From Rhizobium sp. Leaf262 (GTDB lineage: Bacteria > Pseudomonadota > Alphaproteobacteria > Rhizobiales > Rhizobiaceae), in assembly GCF_001422245.1 (NCBI RefSeq), contig NZ_LMMM01000018.1, positions 365,202 to 429,201 of the forward strand: a stretch of 64,000 bases of DNA. Reading direction: 5' to 3'. Below are positions 60,490 through 64,000 of the stretch, in pieces. Positions within the stretch are counted from its first letter, which is position 1. Every line of letters starts with the position of its first letter. A program made the translations under genes and the position numbers. Under the pieces are notes generated by a model. That model ran no database searches. It was not told where the DNA came from and worked only from the letters and a program-made list of their open reading frames with translations.

Positions 60490-61100
60490 CAGACCGGCTG
60501 CCCGCTTAGTTTCATGGAGCGCCGCCAACTGAAATGACCGGCAATGGCCATTCCGAGAAAGACGCAATAGAGCGCTGCCGTGGGCCCAAGGTCTTTTGTC
60601 CAATAAAGACCGATTGCGAGCACGTCGACGGCAATCCACACCACCCAGGTCTGCACATAGCGTTTAGCGAGAAGACATTGTGCAACCACGCTCAAAACAG
60701 TCGTCAACGCATCCCAATAAGGAAAATCCGCATCCGTGTAGGTTGCCATGATATATCCCAATGCCGCGGCCCCGACAGTAGCACCGAGGGCCCAAACCAA
60801 ACCCGCCTGATACGGCAGATCGATCGCCTCCACCAAACCATCATCGGCCCGCCCCGCAAGCCAGATGAAGAGGCCAAAAAATTGGATGCCTAGGAAAAAG
60901 ATTTGCAAAAGCGCGTCGCTGTAGAGGCGAACATCGTAGAAAATCCAGGCGTAAAGCAGCACCATGGCAATGCCGAAGGGATAATTCCATATGCTGCGCC
61001 GGATAATCAATGCGACGTTGATCAGCCCCAATATCGTCGCCGTAATTTCTATCGCGCGCGTGCCGAACATTCCATGCAGGAACTCTAGGATTTGCGTCAT
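60489..61100 (-). CDS. pnuC: PnuC, nicotinamide riboside transporter
   Basis: 203 aa with about seven membrane helices. PnuC landmarks: RRSIWNYPFGIAMVLLYAWI, YSDALLQIFFLGIQFFG and the C-terminal VVWIAVDVLAIGLYWTKDL. It imports nicotinamide riboside, which the downstream NadR kinase traps. ATG 61100; 26 nt separate it from the preceding J-domain gene, so all may be co-transcribed. Confidence 0.93.
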   Translation of the reverse strand: MTQILEFLHGMFGTRAIEITATILGLINVALIIRRSIWNYPFGIAMVLLYAWIFYDVRLYSDALLQIFFLGIQFFGLFIWLAGRADDGLVEAIDLPYQAGLVWALGATVGAAALGYIMATYTDADFPYWDALTTVLSVVAQCLLAKRYVQTWVVWIAVDVLAIGLYWTKDLGPTAALYCVFLGMAIAGHFSWRRSMKLSGQPV

Positions 61101-61126
61101 GGGAATATAGATGCCTCCGGAGCGGA

Positions 61127-62548
61127 TCAGGTTTGTGGTGGAGCCAATTCGGACCGCAGCGTATTTGTGGTATCCTTAAATCCGGGATAGGCAGGATCGC
61201 TAGACAGCCCTACTCTCGCATCGATCTCGTCCAGTTTACGCCTTGCGTCCTCTGGTTTTCGTTGCGCAATCAGGGTCTCAGCCTGTAGAACCATTGCCTC
61301 AAGAACCTGGCGCCCGATTGGTCCTTCGTTGATGCTGCGGTAGAGTTCGATAACGGCATTGAGAGGCTCCAGCGCCGTCTCGAGACGATTTGTTTCGAAG
61401 TCTTCGTGGCCCATGTTCACATAGCTGGCAGCGACCATCACGCCGATATCCACATCCTGCTTCGTGCCGAAGCGTCTCTGCAACTGACCATAGGCAGCAT
61501 AAGCAGCAGACCGATCCGTGTGTTGCAGCTTGTGGCCCTTGTTATACAACGCAAGTGCCAGCAGACGCTCGTTCGCCAGTTCCGAGCGCTCCGACAACCG
61601 CTCAATCACCTGATCCAGTATTGTGACGACCTGTCCGTCCGATGCCGTGGAAGCTTGCTCGATGAGGCGACGCGCCTCCGGATCGGCTCCGGGCAAAAGA
61701 CTTGTACTGATCGGGCCATCGCTTGGCGATGACGACACATACCATGGAATTGGCTTCGGTACCGGTGTCTTTGCGGCGGAATATGCGATCAACGCCAGAC
61801 CACCCAGACAAAAGACAGCCAGGCAGACAAGTTCGATGATCGAAGATCTCCACCAGCCAGGTCGACGGACTGGAGGAATAAATTGCGAGTCAAGAACCAA
61901 CCCTTCCCTATAGTAAGCAAGCTGCATCGGATCGACCAGCCCGCTGCGGACATCGTTGAGGCCAAGCTCCTCCACCAGAATATCGAAGCGATCTGGTTTC
62001 AAAGGCACTTGATGTTCCAACACATGTTCAGCGATGGCACGGGCAAGAACTGGTTTGGAGGTCAACGGCCAATCGGCCATGCGTTCCCGCAACCACTGTC
62101 GAAAACGATTGGGATCACGATGCTGGCTTTCTTGCAGCAAAGGGTCCACGAAATCCGATATGGAAAATGTGAATTCTCCATCCTGCGCAACGTCCTCTGC
62201 AGGCAGTAGCGAAGTTTCCTCGACTGGCGTCGTATCCGCAAGCGGGCGGTCGACCGGATCGGAAAGTGGCCCGGTGCCGGGATGCGGCATTCGCTGTGCT
62301 TCGGGGTCGTTACCCATATTTTCCAGCGGCAAAGTCGAAGTGTCGTTTGCAACCGTATGCATGGACTGGTGCTGATGGTCGCGCCAGCGGATGAAATCCA
62401 ATGCTTGCTGATAAGCCTGATGCAATGCCTGGAACCCAACAGGGTCTTCGTCAGGCCGCGTTACCTTCAACCGTTTGGCATAGGCACGCTTGACGGCTCT
62501 TTCGTCAGCCTCCTCATCTAGATCGAAAGCAACCAGCGGATGGGTCAT
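61127..62548 (-). CDS. J-domain-like membrane co-chaperone partner of HscC
   Basis: 473 aa. N-terminal J-like region (about 1-55: DEEADERAVKRAYAKRLKVT, RPDEDPVGFQALHQAYQQAL). The usual His-Pro-Asp loop reads Arg-Pro-Asp, as in DjlB/DjlC-type proteins. A membrane helix lies at about 237-258 (IIELVCLAVFCLGGLALIAY). The C-terminal part (about 285-470) is helical, TPR-like (ETALEPLNAVIELYRSINEG). It overlaps the DnaK-like gene by 4 nt (ATGA). By analogy with E. coli hscC-djlC it is the dedicated co-chaperone. Confidence 0.8.
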   Translation of the reverse strand: MTHPLVAFDLDEEADERAVKRAYAKRLKVTRPDEDPVGFQALHQAYQQALDFIRWRDHQHQSMHTVANDTSTLPLENMGNDPEAQRMPHPGTGPLSDPVDRPLADTTPVEETSLLPAEDVAQDGEFTFSISDFVDPLLQESQHRDPNRFRQWLRERMADWPLTSKPVLARAIAEHVLEHQVPLKPDRFDILVEELGLNDVRSGLVDPMQLAYYREGLVLDSQFIPPVRRPGWWRSSIIELVCLAVFCLGGLALIAYSAAKTPVPKPIPWYVSSSPSDGPISTSLLPGADPEARRLIEQASTASDGQVVTILDQVIERLSERSELANERLLALALYNKGHKLQHTDRSAAYAAYGQLQRRFGTKQDVDIGVMVAASYVNMGHEDFETNRLETALEPLNAVIELYRSINEGPIGRQVLEAMVLQAETLIAQRKPEDARRKLDEIDARVGLSSDPAYPGFKDTTNTLRSELAPPQT

Positions 62549-64000
62549 CTCGGATCGATTTCACTGAGAACCCTGACCAGATCGTCTCGGAACCGGGCAA
62601 TCTGCCTTTCGTCCTGTGTGTTCAGCACACCGTTGAAATGCATGATGGCGTTTTGCAACATCTCCCGGTGCTCCAGTCTTTCCTCATAAAGGCGCTCTGT
62701 CCTCGCCATCAGCGCGAGATTTTCCTGCTGCTCACGCGGGTGTACTTTGATCGCCGCCAGCTTGGCCAGCCTTTCTCGGATCTCCGCCTCGCTCAATCCC
62801 GTCTGTCCGCGTTCGATGACGATCTCGTGGTAAGCGCCTGTCGCTTTAACCCGAGCCTCGACCTGAAGAATACCATCGATGTCATAGGTAAATCGGGCAA
62901 TGACACCGCGGTCGGCGGCGTTTTGAGCTTGAGGGATAGGAACCTTCAGCTCACCGAGCAAAATGTTCTTGTCGGCGATGGGATGTTCACCCTGATAGAT
63001 ACCGAAGGTTATCGTGGTCTGAGCCTTGTTGACCGGCCAGAATTCTTCCTCCCGGCTTACCGGAACAGTGCTGTTGCGGGGGATGAGTGGCAGGAAATAG
63101 CCCCCTTGGAACTGCCCGCTGACATCCTGGCGTGAGATATTGGTGCCCAAAGTGTATGGGCTGACATCGGTCAGGATCACTTCCCGCAGGCTGGCATCGC
63201 GCCCTTTGAGCCCACTTGCAACGATGGCACCATGGGCCACGACCTCGTCGGGGTTGACGTGACGTAGCGGCAAACGCCCAAGCAGACGGGTCACAGTCTT
63301 GATAACCGGTGACATGCGGCTTGCGCCGCCAACCATTACGATGTCGTCGAGATCATCCGGTCCTAATTTGGCATCGAGAAGCGCACGCTCGAGTGGGCTG
63401 CGCAAGCGCGCGAGCAGCGGTTCGGCCAAAACTTCAAACCGTTCCTGATCAATCGACCATCTGATGTCGCGATCGCCGATCTTCGCTTCCAGCACCACCT
63501 CCTGCGTGCCGGAAAGCTGTCGTTTGATCAACTCCATCCGGCGGCGCAGTTGCAGGCGTTCGGAGGGCAATATTTTATCGAGATCGAGCTTCAGGTCTGC
63601 CGCGGCCGCATTCATCAGCAGATCAAGGAAATCCTCCCCGCCGAGAAAATTGTCACCGGCACTGGCATGAACCTCAACGACGCCGTCAAATATCTCGACA
63701 ATCGATACGTCGAACGTGCCACCGCCCAGATCGAACACCAGAAACCGGCTTTCGCCTTCTCTGTCCTGCATACCATATGCGAGCGCCGCTGCTGTCGGCT
63801 CATTGATCAGCCGCTCCACCTTCAGTCCCGCCATCTCGGCTGCCAGACGGGTCGCTTGCCGCTGACTATCGGAAAAATACGCAGGCACCGAGATAACGGC
63901 TTCCGTGACTTTACGACCGGTCGCAGCTTCGGCATCGCCAATCAGGCTTCGCAGAACAAAGGAAGACAGTTCTTCAGGCCGAAAATCCTGGCCGCCGAGA
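62545..64000 (-). CDS. hscC: HscC-type Hsp70 chaperone (partial, N-terminus outside window)
   Basis: C-terminal ~485 residues of an Hsp70; the first part lies beyond the right edge. ATPase signatures: AVISVPAYFSDSQRQATRLA, LVFDLGGGTFDVSIVEIFDG and DIVMVGGASRMSPVIKTVTR. The substrate-binding domain follows (SPYTLGTNISRQD, then VARFTYDIDGILQVEA-like GVIARFTYDIDGILQVEARV). The lid is short, ending in DDLVRVLSEIDPR, as in HscC rather than DnaK, and lacks the EEVD-like tail. Coupled to the J-like gene. HscC is a specialised chaperone with unclear clients. Confidence 0.88.
   Translation of the reverse strand, partial: LGGQDFRPEELSSFVLRSLIGDAEAATGRKVTEAVISVPAYFSDSQRQATRLAAEMAGLKVERLINEPTAAALAYGMQDREGESRFLVFDLGGGTFDVSIVEIFDGVVEVHASAGDNFLGGEDFLDLLMNAAAADLKLDLDKILPSERLQLRRRMELIKRQLSGTQEVVLEAKIGDRDIRWSIDQERFEVLAEPLLARLRSPLERALLDAKLGPDDLDDIVMVGGASRMSPVIKTVTRLLGRLPLRHVNPDEVVAHGAIVASGLKGRDASLREVILTDVSPYTLGTNISRQDVSGQFQGGYFLPLIPRNSTVPVSREEEFWPVNKAQTTITFGIYQGEHPIADKNILLGELKVPIPQAQNAADRGVIARFTYDIDGILQVEARVKATGAYHEIVIERGQTGLSEAEIRERLAKLAAIKVHPREQQENLALMARTERLYEERLEHREMLQNAIMHFNGVLNTQDERQIARFRDDLVRVLSEIDPR

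Overview
The window looks like a chromosome or chromid segment of a Rhizobiaceae alphaproteobacterium, most like Agrobacterium/Rhizobium. The indications are about 60 % G+C, a PhyR-NepR-EcfG general stress response locus, an Lrp-type regulator divergent from putA, the carboxyspermidine route to spermidine, adjacent genes for UDP-glucose dehydrogenase and UDP-glucuronate epimerase, and a NasT/NasS-controlled nitrate operon. I saw no tRNA, rRNA, insertion sequence, prophage or CRISPR array. Species and replicon cannot be fixed from sequence reading alone.

Layout. 1-2.3 kb (-): sulfate ABC transporter (cysP-cysT-cysW, cut by the window edge). 2.5-4.1 kb: a CoA hydrolase/hydratase and a DUF2934 protein. 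4.2-6.6 kb (-): spermidine operon. 6.7-7.7 kb (+): a 25-residue membrane peptide, a DUF883 protein and a holin-like membrane protein. 7.8-8.8 kb: galE. 8.8-16.9 kb: pectin-oligomer operon (two permeases, ATPase, binding protein, GH28, GH105) with a divergent AraC regulator. 17.0-22.6 kb: general stress response region, with a PRC-barrel protein, two HWE kinases, phyR, nepR, ecfG and a candidate small RNA. 22.6-30.4 kb: proline and lysine-type catabolism (putR/putA, an ALDH7 dehydrogenase, LysR, DMT exporter). 30.6-34.4 kb: class III cyclase, UDP-glucose dehydrogenase, UDP-glucuronate epimerase. 34.4-38.6 kb (-): cobalamin riboswitch followed by btuF-btuC-btuD and a translationally coupled pseudoazurin. 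38.7-41.9 kb: a secreted DUF5666-like protein and PQQ glucose dehydrogenase. 41.9-45.5 kb: asparaginase, permease and GntR regulator. 45.6-56.6 kb (+): nasT-nasS, then nrtABC-nirBD-nasA. 56.7-64 kb: recQ, small unknown genes, nadR-pnuC, and an HscC/J-protein chaperone pair cut by the window end.

Two regulatory systems can be read directly from the DNA. First, the sigma-EcfG promoter signature GGAAC-N16/17-CGTT occurs, exactly matched, at six intergenic places: before the DUF2934 gene, before the small membrane operon, before the PRC-barrel gene, before the cytosolic HWE kinase, before phyR, and inside the 3' region of the membrane HWE kinase. A seventh, weaker copy precedes nepR-ecfG. The site after the membrane kinase has no protein gene downstream. 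Its predicted start lies directly before three perfect hairpins ending in a T-run, so it looks like a stress-induced small RNA of about 105 nt with C-rich loops. This is the best candidate for something undescribed.

Second, the nitrate operon has a full sigma-54 promoter whose predicted start falls just before two hairpins with ANTAR-type hexaloops (A at position 1, G at position 4). These are followed by a terminator ahead of nrtA. This is the expected target of the NasT antiterminator encoded just upstream, with NasS as its nitrate-sensing partner.

Neighbouring genes mostly form coherent pathways. Sulfate and nitrate uptake feed assimilation. The pectin operon imports oligomers that are probably cleaved in the cytoplasm, since neither glycosidase shows a signal peptide. 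The B12 transporter is riboswitch-controlled but carries an unexpected copper electron-transfer protein at its end.
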